Of a stretch of DNA of 64,000 nucleotides, positions 18,184 to 27,939 are shown one piece after another. The position numbers were made by a program, and so were the translations under genes. The stretch's first letter is position 1, and the number at the start of each line of letters is the position of its first letter. The notes beneath the pieces are model-generated. The model searched no databases, was not told the DNA's origin, and saw nothing but the letters and a program-made list of their open reading frames with translations. This DNA comes from Comamonadaceae bacterium (GTDB taxonomy: Bacteria; Pseudomonadota; Gammaproteobacteria; Burkholderiales; Burkholderiaceae_C), in contig CANCLK010000006.1 in assembly GCA_947378785.1 (NCBI GenBank), positions 1 to 64,000 on the forward strand. Direction: 5' to 3'.

Positions 18184-19389
18184 ATGAGTTCACAAGCTTT
18201 TATTTGCGACGCTATCCGCACACCTTTCGGTCGTTATGGCGGTGCGTTGTCCAGCATTCGCACAGACGACCTTGGCGCGATTCCGTTGCGTGCCCTGATG
18301 GCGCGCAACCCAAATGTGGATTGGCAAGCCATCACCGACGTGATCTACGGCTGCGCCAATCAGGCCGGCGAAGACAACCGCAACGTGGCGCACATGTCGA
18401 GCTTGCTGGCGGGTTTGCCTTTTGAAGTGCCGGGCGCCACCATCAACCGTTTGTGCGGCTCGGGTCTTGATGCTGTCGGCACGGCAGCCCGCGCCATACG
18501 TTCGGGCGAAGCTGGCCTGATGATCGCTGGCGGTGTTGAAAGCATGAGCCGCGCACCGTTTGTCATGCCGAAGGCCGAAACGGCATTCAGCCGCACCAAT
18601 GCGGTTTACGACACGACCATCGGTTGGCGCTTCGTCAACAAACTGATGAAGCAGGCGTATGGCGTTGACTCCATGCCAGAGACGGCTGAGAACGTCGCGA
18701 CAGACTTCAAGATCGATCGCGAATCGCAAGACCGGATGGCGTTGGCCAGTCAGTTGAACGCTGTGGCAGCCCAAAAAGCCGGCCACTTTGCACGCGAAAT
18801 AACCGCTGTCACGATCGCTCAGAAAAAGGGTGACGCGATTGTCGTCGAGCAAGACGAGCACCCGCGTGCCACCACCATGGAAACGCTGGCCAAACTCAAA
18901 GGCGTGGTGCGTCCAGACGGTACCGTGACGGCCGGCAATGCCAGCGGCGTCAACGACGGTGCGTGTGCTTTGTTGCTCGCCGATGAAGTCAGCGCTGCCA
19001 AAAATGGATTGACACCGCGCGCTCGCATTGTGGGCATGGCGACCGCCGGCGTACCACCGCGCATCATGGGTATCGGTCCCGCACCCGCCACACAAAAAGT
19101 GCTGGCGCTGACGGGGCTCAAGCTGGAACAACTGGACGTGATTGAGCTCAACGAAGCCTTTGCGGCACAAGGTCTGGCCGTGTTGCGCCAACTCGGTCTG
19201 CAAGATGACGACGCCCGCGTGAACGCTTGGGGTGGTGCAATTGCCTTGGGACACCCGCTGGGCGCATCGGGTGCCAGGCTGGCCACCACGGCCGTCAACC
19301 GTTTGCACGCCACCGGTGGCCGCTACGCGCTGTGCACCATGTGCATTGGCGTGGGACAAGGCATTGCGCTCATTCTCGAGCGGGTTTAA
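18184..19389 (+). CDS. pcaF: 3-oxoadipyl-CoA thiolase
   Basis: 401 aa thiolase; NRLCGSGLDAVGTAARAI, GGVESMSRAPFVM, NAWGGAIALGHPLGASGARL, CTMCIGVGQGIALILERV. Confidence 0.93.
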   Translation: MSSQAFICDAIRTPFGRYGGALSSIRTDDLGAIPLRALMARNPNVDWQAITDVIYGCANQAGEDNRNVAHMSSLLAGLPFEVPGATINRLCGSGLDAVGTAARAIRSGEAGLMIAGGVESMSRAPFVMPKAETAFSRTNAVYDTTIGWRFVNKLMKQAYGVDSMPETAENVATDFKIDRESQDRMALASQLNAVAAQKAGHFAREITAVTIAQKKGDAIVVEQDEHPRATTMETLAKLKGVVRPDGTVTAGNASGVNDGACALLLADEVSAAKNGLTPRARIVGMATAGVPPRIMGIGPAPATQKVLALTGLKLEQLDVIELNEAFAAQGLAVLRQLGLQDDDARVNAWGGAIALGHPLGASGARLATTAVNRLHATGGRYALCTMCIGVGQGIALILERV

Positions 19390-19392
19390 ACG

Positions 19393-20385
19393 TTGAGAGT
19401 CACCGCCACCAACCGCCGTCAAGTCATGATCGGCACCGTAGGGGCAGTCGCTTTGGCTGCCTTCAGCCTACCGACGCATGCGCAAGGCAAGCCGATCAAG
19501 ATCGTGGTGCCTTTTGCACCCGGTGGCGGCAACGATGTGTTTGGCCGTCAGATGGCCAAAAGCTTGGGCGAGTTGCGCAATCAAAGTGTGGTGGTTGAAA
19601 ACAAGCCGGGCGCAGGCGGCAACGTTGGCACTGAGCAAGTGGTGCGCAGCCCAGCCGACGGCAGCACGCTGCTGTTGGGACATTCGGGCACGGTGTCGAT
19701 CAACCCAGCGCTGTATAAGCCATTGAAATACGACACCCAGAAAGACCTGATGCCTGTCGCCATGTTTGCGTCATCGGCATTGGTCTTGGTGGTCCCCGCT
19801 GCGTCGAAGGTCAAGTCGGTGGCTGATCTGCTGGCACTGGCCAAGTCAGAGCCGGGTCGTGTCAATTACGCCTCCAGTGGCGGCGGCACGGGGGGGCACT
19901 TGTGCGGGGAATTGTTTGAGCACAAGACCGGCGTCAAGCTCAGCCACATTCCCTACAAAGGCACCGCTCCGGCGCTCACTGATCTTGTCGGTAGCCAGGT
20001 GCAGATGATGTTCAGCGTCATTCCACCTGCGCTGGCGTTGGTCGCCAGCGGACGCTTGCGCGCCATCGCCGTGACCAGTGCCAAACGCAATCCGTCGATG
20101 CCAGACGTGCCGACCATCGCTGAGTCGGGGATCAGCGCACTTGCCGATTTTGAAAGCACGCTGACCTATGGGCTGCTGGCACCCCGAGGCACTCCAGATG
20201 CTGTGGTCAAAGAGTTGGCCTCACAGATTTTGAAGATCGCTGCGACTGCCGAATTTCAGTCCCGCCTAGGCGTGGAGGGTGCCGTACCGTTGTTGGGTGG
20301 TCCGGTCGAGTACGGCGCTCGGATTAAAAAAGAAAGCGCCCAATGGGCCGACATCGTTCGGATCTCGGGCGCAACGCTCGATTGA
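19393..20385 (+). CDS. Bug-family tripartite tricarboxylate transporter substrate-binding protein (1 of 8)
   Basis: KPIKIVVPFAPGGGNDVFGRQMAK...VVVENKPGAGGNVGTEQV Bug signature; TTG start. Confidence 0.92.
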   Translation: MRVTATNRRQVMIGTVGAVALAAFSLPTHAQGKPIKIVVPFAPGGGNDVFGRQMAKSLGELRNQSVVVENKPGAGGNVGTEQVVRSPADGSTLLLGHSGTVSINPALYKPLKYDTQKDLMPVAMFASSALVLVVPAASKVKSVADLLALAKSEPGRVNYASSGGGTGGHLCGELFEHKTGVKLSHIPYKGTAPALTDLVGSQVQMMFSVIPPALALVASGRLRAIAVTSAKRNPSMPDVPTIAESGISALADFESTLTYGLLAPRGTPDAVVKELASQILKIAATAEFQSRLGVEGAVPLLGGPVEYGARIKKESAQWADIVRISGATLD

Positions 20386-20503
20386 GTTGGGACGGAGTGA
20401 TGTTTTTCCACCCATGGAAAAACTGATTTCCGCTGGTTTTCTTGTGACTCCTGAGGCTCTGCGACACACTACGGATAGTTAAAAAAGACAACAAGGAAAC
20501 ACA

Positions 20504-21427
20504 ATGGACAAGAGAATTGGATGGATCGGCTTGGGTCGCATGGGCGAGGCCATGGCCAAGCGGTTGATCAAGGCGGGCCACAAGGTCAGCGTCTGGAACC
20601 GCACAGCCTCTAAAGCTGCGCCACTGGCCGAATACGGCGCCACCATCGTCGCGGCCAAGCAAGACCTGGCCCACTGCGATTTCGTTTTCACCATGGTCTC
20701 GACCACCAGCGACCTGAAGGAAGTGTTGTTTGGCGAAGGTGGCTTGGTGGCCGGTTCTGTCAAGCCCAAGGTGGTGATCGACAGCTCCTCTATTTCTCAG
20801 GAGGGTTCGGCAGACATTCGTCAGCGCCTTGAAGCCATGGGCGTGGGCTATTTGTGCAGCCCGGTGTCGGGCAATGCCAAGGTCGCCAAGGCCGGAAAAT
20901 TGCTGCAAGTCGCCTCAGGCCCAAAAGCGCTGTACACAGAAATCGAGCCCTGCTTGCAGGCGATGGCGCGCAAGGTCATGTGGGTCGGCGAGGGCGAGCT
21001 GGCGCGCATTTGGAAAATCGCACACAACACCATGTTTGGTGTTGTCATTCAAAACCTGTGTGAGATCACGGTGCTGGCTGAAAAAGCCGGTATCCCGCGT
21101 CATGTGTTTCTTGAGAGCATCAACGACTCGGTGCTGGGTTCGATGTACACCAGATATAAAACACCGGTGTTGACGAATCTGACGTTTGAACAGGTCACTT
21201 TCACGCCACAGCTGTTGCTCAAGGACATGGACCTGGGTTTGGCCGCTGCCCGCACCTACGGCGTTGCCATGCCGGCAGCTGCAGCGACGCGCGAGTCAGT
21301 CTCTCGCATGGTCGGTCGCGGTCATGACGACGTCGACTTCTCCGTGCTACTGCAAGAAATCGCAGCCGATGCGGGTCTGGTGCTGAAGTCGGAAAACGTG
21401 AAGATGAGCGACGGCCTGGAGTCCTGA
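20504..21427 (+). CDS. NAD(P)-dependent 3-hydroxyisobutyrate dehydrogenase-like oxidoreductase
   Basis: IGWIGLGRMGEAMAKRLIKAGHKVSVWNRTASKAAPLAEYGA; beta-hydroxyacid dehydrogenase fold. Confidence 0.88.
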   Translation: MDKRIGWIGLGRMGEAMAKRLIKAGHKVSVWNRTASKAAPLAEYGATIVAAKQDLAHCDFVFTMVSTTSDLKEVLFGEGGLVAGSVKPKVVIDSSSISQEGSADIRQRLEAMGVGYLCSPVSGNAKVAKAGKLLQVASGPKALYTEIEPCLQAMARKVMWVGEGELARIWKIAHNTMFGVVIQNLCEITVLAEKAGIPRHVFLESINDSVLGSMYTRYKTPVLTNLTFEQVTFTPQLLLKDMDLGLAAARTYGVAMPAAAATRESVSRMVGRGHDDVDFSVLLQEIAADAGLVLKSENVKMSDGLES

Positions 21428-21430
21428 GCT

Positions 21431-22801
21431 ATGGCCGCCCAGCCATCCCAGCCTAAGCGAAGTTTGATCCGCGGCGCATCCATCATCACGATGGATGCGC
21501 AGGGCGATCTGCCGCAGGGCGACATTCTCATCACTGGCGACACGCTCACTGAGATCGCGCCGCGCATCCATATCGATGATGCGGAGATGATCGATGGCAG
21601 CGGCTACATCATCATCCCGGGGCTGGTGAATGCGCACATGCACACTTGGCAGACGGCGTTGCGCGGGCTGGCTTCAAACTGGACCTTGCTCGAATATTTT
21701 CGCAAGATGCACGCAGGGCTGGCGACGGTTTTCGAGCCGCAAGACTTGTACATCGCCACGCTGGTCGGGGCGCTGAACCAGCTCAATTGCGGCACGACCA
21801 CGCTGGCCGATTGGTGCCACAACAACCCCACACCGCAGTCCAATGACGCGGCGATTGCCGGTTTGCTGGCCTCGGGTATTCGGGCCGCATTTTTTCATGG
21901 CACGCCCAAGCCGGATCCCTTGCCCGGGCAAACGCCTTTTTGGGAAGTGCCGCATCCGCGCGTCGAGATCGAGCGCTTGCTCAAGGCCCATCAGGGCCGT
22001 TCGTTGCTGAGCGTTCAGGCCGCGGTGTTAGGCCCGCATTATTCGACGCTCGACGTCGCCATGCACGACTTCGCCATGGCCAAGGAGCTCGGGCTGATCG
22101 CGTCCCTCCACCAAGGCGGTGGGGCAGCCCGAACGCCGGATGGCTGGGAAAAGTTAGAGGCGGTCGGTCTGCTCGGTGACCACATCAACATCGTTCATGG
22201 TCACGCCTTGAGCGATGACCAACTCAAACGTTTTTGTGATCTCGGCATGAGTTTTTCAGCTGCGCCGGAAAGTGAAATGACGCAAGGTCATGGCTACCCG
22301 ATCACCGGGCGGCTGCGTACGTTTGGCCGTGCGCCATCGCTGGGTGTTGATCTTGAAAGCGCCATCAGTGGTGAGATGCTGGTGCAGGCCCGTGTAGCCC
22401 TAGGCATGCAGCGCTCGCTTGACAACGCCGCCCACCGGGAACTGCATGGCAGCATCCCCAACACGTCCACCGTGACCACGCGCGAAGCGCTGTCGTGGGT
22501 CACCATCGAAGGTGCTCGCATGCTCAAACAGGCAGACCGCATCGGTTCGCTTGCCAGTGGCAAGCAGGCAGATCTGGTGATGATCCGTGCCACCGATCTC
22601 AACATGCAGCCGGTGCACGACGCTGTGAATTCAGTCGTCATGCAAACCTCGCTGGCCAACATCGACAGCGTCATGGTGGCGGGTCAATGGAAAAAACGCG
22701 CGGGTCAGTTGCTGGGCGTTGACCTGCAACCGCATTTGCGCGCTTTGCAGCAGTCGGGCGAGAAGATCGCTTTGGCTCTCGGGCTGGGCTTGGTGCATTG
22801 A
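21431..22801 (+). CDS. Amidohydrolase family protein (AtzA/TrzN/deaminase-like)
   Basis: IIPGLVNAHMHTWQTALRG, LHQGGGA, INIVHGHALSDDQLKRF, GSLASGKQADLVMI. Confidence 0.9.
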   Translation: MAAQPSQPKRSLIRGASIITMDAQGDLPQGDILITGDTLTEIAPRIHIDDAEMIDGSGYIIIPGLVNAHMHTWQTALRGLASNWTLLEYFRKMHAGLATVFEPQDLYIATLVGALNQLNCGTTTLADWCHNNPTPQSNDAAIAGLLASGIRAAFFHGTPKPDPLPGQTPFWEVPHPRVEIERLLKAHQGRSLLSVQAAVLGPHYSTLDVAMHDFAMAKELGLIASLHQGGGAARTPDGWEKLEAVGLLGDHINIVHGHALSDDQLKRFCDLGMSFSAAPESEMTQGHGYPITGRLRTFGRAPSLGVDLESAISGEMLVQARVALGMQRSLDNAAHRELHGSIPNTSTVTTREALSWVTIEGARMLKQADRIGSLASGKQADLVMIRATDLNMQPVHDAVNSVVMQTSLANIDSVMVAGQWKKRAGQLLGVDLQPHLRALQQSGEKIALALGLGLVH

Positions 22802-22867
22802 GTCCCGGCTGATTTTTTATTCAAGCGGCGCAGACCGCAGGCCTTTCCATATTCAGGAGACATTTCC

Positions 22868-23827
22868 ATGAAACGCTTTTTAATTGCCTTTGCAGCGGTG
22901 TTGTCCGTTGCCACCGTCAGCGCACAACCTTCTGGTGCGGAGTACCCGAGCAAGACCATCAAGATCGTTGTGCCCTTCACGGCCGGCAGCGCGACCGACA
23001 TCATGGCGCGTGTCGTTGGTGAACGACTGAGTGCCAGCACGGGTCAATCGGTGGTGGTTGAAAACCGACCCGGTGCCGGCGGTACGCTAGGTTCTGCGCA
23101 AGTGGCCAAAAGCGATCCCGATGGTTACACGCTGTTGGTGGTATCGACCGGCCACGTGGTCAACCCAACTTTGTACCCCGGCCTGAGTTACGACACGGTG
23201 GCCGACTTTGCCGGTGTCTCCCCGCTGGCGGCACTGCCCAGTGTGTTGGTGGTCGGTGTGAACAGCCCGTTCAAGTCGGTGAAGGAACTCATCGCCGCCG
23301 CCAAATCCAAGCCAGATTCGCTCAACTATGCTTCGGCCGGCGTGGGCAGTGCGACGCACGTGAATGCCGAAAAATTCCGCAGTGTGGCTGGCATTCAGGT
23401 CACGCATATTCCTTTCAAGGGCACGCCTGAGACCATTGTTGAAACCAGCGCTGGCCGAGTCGACTTCATGTTCACACCCGTGCTGGCGTCGATCCCATCG
23501 ATCCGCGACAACCGCATGCGCGCTCTGGCTGTCAGCACCGCCAAGCGCTCAAGCGCTTTGCCTGATGTGCCGACCGTGGCTGAAGCCGGCCTGCCTGGCT
23601 TTGTTTTCGACTTTTGGATCGGCTTGTTGGCACCTGCCAAGACGCCGCGCGCCGTGGTCAACAAGCTGAACGCCGAAGTCGCCAAGATTCTCGCGCAGCC
23701 TGAAGTCAAGGAGCGCATGGCCAAGTTGGGCGCAGAATCCATGCCCATGAAACCAGAGCAATTTGACGCTTACATCAAAGAAGAATTCATCACCTTAGGC
23801 GCAGTGATGAAGGCCGCACCCAAGTAA
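22868..23827 (+). CDS. Bug-family substrate-binding protein (2 of 8)
   Basis: YPSKTIKIVVPFTAGSATDIMARVVGERLS...VVVENRPGAGGTLGSAQVAKSDPDGYTLL. Confidence 0.92.
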   Translation: MKRFLIAFAAVLSVATVSAQPSGAEYPSKTIKIVVPFTAGSATDIMARVVGERLSASTGQSVVVENRPGAGGTLGSAQVAKSDPDGYTLLVVSTGHVVNPTLYPGLSYDTVADFAGVSPLAALPSVLVVGVNSPFKSVKELIAAAKSKPDSLNYASAGVGSATHVNAEKFRSVAGIQVTHIPFKGTPETIVETSAGRVDFMFTPVLASIPSIRDNRMRALAVSTAKRSSALPDVPTVAEAGLPGFVFDFWIGLLAPAKTPRAVVNKLNAEVAKILAQPEVKERMAKLGAESMPMKPEQFDAYIKEEFITLGAVMKAAPK

Positions 23828-23875
23828 GTCAAAACCGCCCGACGAAGCTTGGCGTATTTCAGAAAGTTCTCACGC

Positions 23876-24829
23876 ATGCCCGTCAATCCTTCTGCATCAG
23901 CTGACGCCACACGGTTGCGCGTCAACATCTTCAACACCTCCAGCAATCTACCGCTGATGGTGGCCATGGCCGAAGGTTATTTCGCCCGTCGCCAGCTGAT
24001 CATTGAAGTGCAGAACACGCCCAACTCAGATGCGCAGCGTGCCGGTCTGGCCGAGGGTCAATTTGAGATTGCACACGCCGCGGTGGACAACGCCGTGGCC
24101 ATGGTCGAGTCGGCCGGGCAAGACGTCGTGATTGTGTGTGGCGGCGATGCTGGCATGAACGATTTGATGGTGCGCGCAGAAATCAACAGCATCACAGACC
24201 TGCGCGGCAAGTTGCTGGCGGTTGATGCCCCGGGCACCGCTTACGCGCTGGCGGCCAAGAAAATTTTGAAGAACCACGGCCTGCTCGAAAATCGCGACTA
24301 CGGCGTCAAGTTGGCCGGCGGCACTGGGCCGCGATCGGCGGCGATGGTGGCTGATCCGCAACTGGCCGCAGGCATGATCAATCCGCCGTTTTCTTTCACG
24401 GTACGTGAAAAAGGCCTCAAAAGCCTCGGCAGCCAGTTCAGTCTGCTGGGGCCTTACCAGGCGACAGGTGCCTTTGTGCAGCGCCGCTGGGCGGCAGCGA
24501 ATGCCGACGTGCTCAGACGCTATCTGGCTGCTTATATAGAAGGTCAGCGCCACGCCATGAATCCGGCGCACCGGGAAGACATGATCGTGCTGTTGCAAGA
24601 AAAATTCCAGCTGTCGTCTAGTGCGGCCCAGGGGACTTATGACGCTTTGGTGGCACCGGGTTCGGGTCTCGCGCCTGACGCGGCGTTCAGTCGGCCAGGC
24701 TTTCAGACTGTGCTGTCGATTCGTGCCGAGATGGAGGGCATGTGGGGTGGTGTGCCGCCGCCGCTGGATCAGTATCTGGATCTTTCCCATTACGCTGTCG
24801 CCAGGTTGATGGCAGGAGCTGTGCCATGA
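23876..24829 (+). CDS. ABC transporter substrate-binding protein (NMT1/THI5-like)
   Basis: Periplasmic-binding-like protein (LRVNIFNTSSNLPLMVAMAEGYFARRQLIIEVQNTPNSDAQRAGLAEGQFEIAHAAVDNAVAMVES); ORF extends to 23849. Confidence 0.75.
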   Translation: MPVNPSASADATRLRVNIFNTSSNLPLMVAMAEGYFARRQLIIEVQNTPNSDAQRAGLAEGQFEIAHAAVDNAVAMVESAGQDVVIVCGGDAGMNDLMVRAEINSITDLRGKLLAVDAPGTAYALAAKKILKNHGLLENRDYGVKLAGGTGPRSAAMVADPQLAAGMINPPFSFTVREKGLKSLGSQFSLLGPYQATGAFVQRRWAAANADVLRRYLAAYIEGQRHAMNPAHREDMIVLLQEKFQLSSSAAQGTYDALVAPGSGLAPDAAFSRPGFQTVLSIRAEMEGMWGGVPPPLDQYLDLSHYAVARLMAGAVP

Positions 24830-25716
24830 CCCCGCATCCAGCCACTGTTCATTTCCTGGGCATCGGCAAGATGGGTTTGCCAATGGCCGGGCATTTGCAT
24901 GCCGCTGGTCACGCCGTGACCGTGAGCGATCCGAGTGCACAGCGGCTGCAATTGGCCAGCGCGCAAGGTCTGCGTGTGGCGATCGATGTCGCGCAAGCCA
25001 TGGCCGCAGCGACAGTGATTTTCTCTTCGCTGCCGAATGACGTTGCTTTGCTGGCGGTCAGTGCACAGGTGGTTGCGCAGGCGCGCAAGGGCAGCATTTT
25101 TGTCGATACCAGCACCGTCTCTCAGCAGGCCTCGGCGCAAGCCGCCAAGCTGTGCGTTGCCGCGGGCATCACGTATCTGCGGGTGACGGTGTCGGGCAAC
25201 AACAAGATGGCTGATGCGGCGCAACTCACTGTCATGGCCTCAGGCCCACGTGCGGCTTATGACCAAGTGCTGCCCTTGCTGCAGAAGCTTGGCCCGCATC
25301 ATTTTTATCTGGGCCAAGCGGAAGAAGCCCGGCTCATGAAATTGGTGGTTAACTTGATGATCGCGCAGACCAGCGCCATGCTCGCTGAAGGTCTGACGCT
25401 GGGCCAAAAGGGCGGCTTGCAATGGGAAGACATGTGGCAAGTGTTAAGTGCTAGCGCCGTTGCCTCGCCGATTCTGAAGGCCAAATCGGTGCAGCTCGGT
25501 GTGCGTGATTTCACGCCCACGTTCACCGTTGAGCAGATGACCAAGGACCTCGACTTGATTTTGGATGCTGGCGCAGCCGTCCATGCGCCACTGCCGCAAA
25601 CCTCACTCACGCACCAGCTCATGCACGCCGCCATGGCGCAGGGAGACGGCCTGCTGGACTACGCGGCCATCATCCGGGCGGTTGAGCGCAGTGCCGGCCT
25701 GAACCCCAAAGAATGA
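24826..25716 (+). CDS. NAD(P)-dependent 3-hydroxyisobutyrate dehydrogenase-like oxidoreductase (second paralog)
   Basis: VHFLGIGKMGLPMAGHLHAAGHAVTVSDPSAQRLQLA; ATGA overlap with the preceding gene. Confidence 0.88.
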   Translation: MTPHPATVHFLGIGKMGLPMAGHLHAAGHAVTVSDPSAQRLQLASAQGLRVAIDVAQAMAAATVIFSSLPNDVALLAVSAQVVAQARKGSIFVDTSTVSQQASAQAAKLCVAAGITYLRVTVSGNNKMADAAQLTVMASGPRAAYDQVLPLLQKLGPHHFYLGQAEEARLMKLVVNLMIAQTSAMLAEGLTLGQKGGLQWEDMWQVLSASAVASPILKAKSVQLGVRDFTPTFTVEQMTKDLDLILDAGAAVHAPLPQTSLTHQLMHAAMAQGDGLLDYAAIIRAVERSAGLNPKE

Positions 25717-26816
25717 AAGATCTCATGAAAAGTTTTGTCTACCGCGGTCAAGCAGGCAAGGTGGTGTTTGGTCCTGGCTCATTGAGCCAGCTCGGTGCAG
25801 AAATTGAAGCCCTCGGGGCAAAAAAAACTTTGGTGCTGTGCACGCCTGAGCAACGCGCTTCGGCGGAACAAGTGGCTGACTTGCTCGGTGCGCGCGCGGC
25901 CGGCATTTTTGACCGTGCTGTGATGCATGTGCCGATCGAAACAGTTCACGAGATCCGTGACTTGGCACGCCGGCTGGGCGCTGATTGCGCAGTGGCCATC
26001 GGTGGCGGTTCGACCACCGGGTTGGGTAAAGCCATTGCGCTGGATTCTGGCTTGCCGATTGTGGCCATTCCAACGACCTATGCGGGCTCGGAGATGACTG
26101 AGATCTATGGCATCACGGAAAACGGTTTGAAGAAAACCGGTCGCGATCCGCGTGTCTTGCCGCGCACCGTGATTTACGATCCGGAGCTGACGCTGAGTCT
26201 GCCTGTGAGCCTGAGCGTGACCAGCGGCATCAACGCCATTGCGCATGCGGCCGAGGGTCTGTACTGCGTTGACAGCAATCCGGTGATGGACGTGATGGCC
26301 CGTGAAGGCATTGCGGCGCTGGCCCGTTCGCTGCCCTTGATTTGCCAGTCACCTGCCAATCTGGCGGCTCGCAGCGATGCGTTATATGGCGCTTGGCTGT
26401 GCGGCTTGGTCTTGAACAACGTCGGCATGGCCTTGCACCACAAGCTGTGCCACACGTTGGGCGGCACGTTCAATTTACCGCACGCTGAAACCCACACCGT
26501 GGTGTTGCCGCATGCGCTGGCTTATAACGCGCCGAATGCGCCGCAGTCGATGGCCGTCATCGCAGAAGCTTTGAATGGCGCTGGCTCAGCGGGTGGGACT
26601 CAACAGGGTGTGCGAAGTGCGGCGGCTGCCGTCTTCGACCTAGCGCAAGACAACGGCGCGCCAGTCTCTTTGAGGGCGCTCGGCATGCAAGAAGCTGACC
26701 TCGACAAGGCTTGCGACATAGCGCTGCAGAACCAGTACCCCAATCCGCGACCCCTTGAACGCGTGGCGCTACGTCAGTTGTTGCAAAACGCCTTCGATGG
26801 GCGGCGCCCTGACTAA
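25713..26816 (+). CDS. Maleylacetate reductase (iron-containing alcohol dehydrogenase family)
   Basis: FVYRGQAGKVVFGPGSLSQLGAEIEALGAKKTLVLCTPEQ...AIGGGSTTGLGKAIAL...VAIPTTYAGSEMTEIYGIT...HHKLCHTLGGTFNLPHAETHTVVLPHALAYN. Confidence 0.93.
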   Translation: MKDLMKSFVYRGQAGKVVFGPGSLSQLGAEIEALGAKKTLVLCTPEQRASAEQVADLLGARAAGIFDRAVMHVPIETVHEIRDLARRLGADCAVAIGGGSTTGLGKAIALDSGLPIVAIPTTYAGSEMTEIYGITENGLKKTGRDPRVLPRTVIYDPELTLSLPVSLSVTSGINAIAHAAEGLYCVDSNPVMDVMAREGIAALARSLPLICQSPANLAARSDALYGAWLCGLVLNNVGMALHHKLCHTLGGTFNLPHAETHTVVLPHALAYNAPNAPQSMAVIAEALNGAGSAGGTQQGVRSAAAAVFDLAQDNGAPVSLRALGMQEADLDKACDIALQNQYPNPRPLERVALRQLLQNAFDGRRPD

Positions 26817-27733
26817 AACCGGCCTGTCCACTTGCGTTCGTAATCCATCTTGTCAAAGTGCTCGACCATGAAGTCGATGAAGGTTCGAACCTTGGCGGAG
26901 AGATGCTTACGGCTCGGGTAGGCTAGGTTGATGTTCAGGCGGGGCAGGTCCCAGTCATCGAGCACGGGCACCAACCTGCCGGCGACGATGTCTTCATAAA
27001 GAATGTAGGTGGGCTGCACCAAAATGCCCATGCCATCCAGCGCCGCCGTCCGTAATATTTGTCCGTCGTTCGATTCAAGCAGTCCCTTGACCGTCACCGT
27101 GCAGGTCTCATTGCCACGGGTGAAGCGCAACTCGTTCGGGTTGTTGGCGTAGGTGTAAATCAGCATCTTGTGTTGATGCAGGTCGTCGAGGGTTTTCGGG
27201 AAACCATGTTGCGACAGGTATCGTGGTGAGGCCGCCATGATGCGCCGGGTCTCGGCCACGCGCCGGATGGTGATGTTCGAATCTGGTTCCGACTCGCGTG
27301 TGCGGATCGCGACATCGATGTTGTTGTCGATGATGTCCAGGTAGCGGTTGGCCGACTCCACATGCACCTGCACGTTGGGGTAGCGTTGGGTGTATTCACG
27401 CAGCAGGGGAGCCACATGGTGAACTGAAAACGACAGCGATGCGGTGATGCGCAGCACGCCGGTCGGGTCGAGCGCGGTGGCGTTGACGGCTGACTCAGCA
27501 TCCTTGAGTTCGCCCAAAATGGTCTTGGCACGCCTGAAAAATTCCTGACCGGTGTCGGTCAGGTAGAGCCGGCGCGTGTTGCGCTCGACCAGCCGCGCGC
27601 CTAGCCGCTCTTCGAGTGCCGACAAATGCCGGCTGGCCGCTGCGTTGGATAAATCCAGTGCTTCGGCCGCACGGCTCAGGCTGCCAGTTTCGGCGACCTG
27701 TACAAAAAGTTCTATTTCAGTCCAGCGATCCAC
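26813..27733 (-). CDS. LysR family transcriptional regulator
   Basis: MDRWTEIELFVQVAETGSLSRAAEALDLSNAAASRHLSALEERLGARLVERNTRRLYLTDTG. Confidence 0.95.
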   Translation of the reverse strand: MDRWTEIELFVQVAETGSLSRAAEALDLSNAAASRHLSALEERLGARLVERNTRRLYLTDTGQEFFRRAKTILGELKDAESAVNATALDPTGVLRITASLSFSVHHVAPLLREYTQRYPNVQVHVESANRYLDIIDNNIDVAIRTRESEPDSNITIRRVAETRRIMAASPRYLSQHGFPKTLDDLHQHKMLIYTYANNPNELRFTRGNETCTVTVKGLLESNDGQILRTAALDGMGILVQPTYILYEDIVAGRLVPVLDDWDLPRLNINLAYPSRKHLSAKVRTFIDFMVEHFDKMDYERKWTGRF

Positions 27734-27939
27734 GCTGTGTCTCCGTTGTCACCGACCCATCGGTTCTTGGTCTGCATTGTGGCGCAGCCCGCCAGGCTTT
27801 GTTCCACGGCATGAAAAAGTCATTTGCGCCAGTCTGCTTTCAGATCGGACGCCGGGCCACTATATTCTTCAACAGCCTAACGGCATGTTCAGCCTTGATT
27901 TTGATGTCGTCTTATCTAGGAAAAGTTTGGAGAAAACTG

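Noticed and set aside
18190-19422. 410-aa minus-strand ORF opposite pcaF
   Set aside because: Shadow ORF of a clearly conserved thiolase; His/Gln/Arg-rich translation typical of antisense frames in GC-rich DNA.
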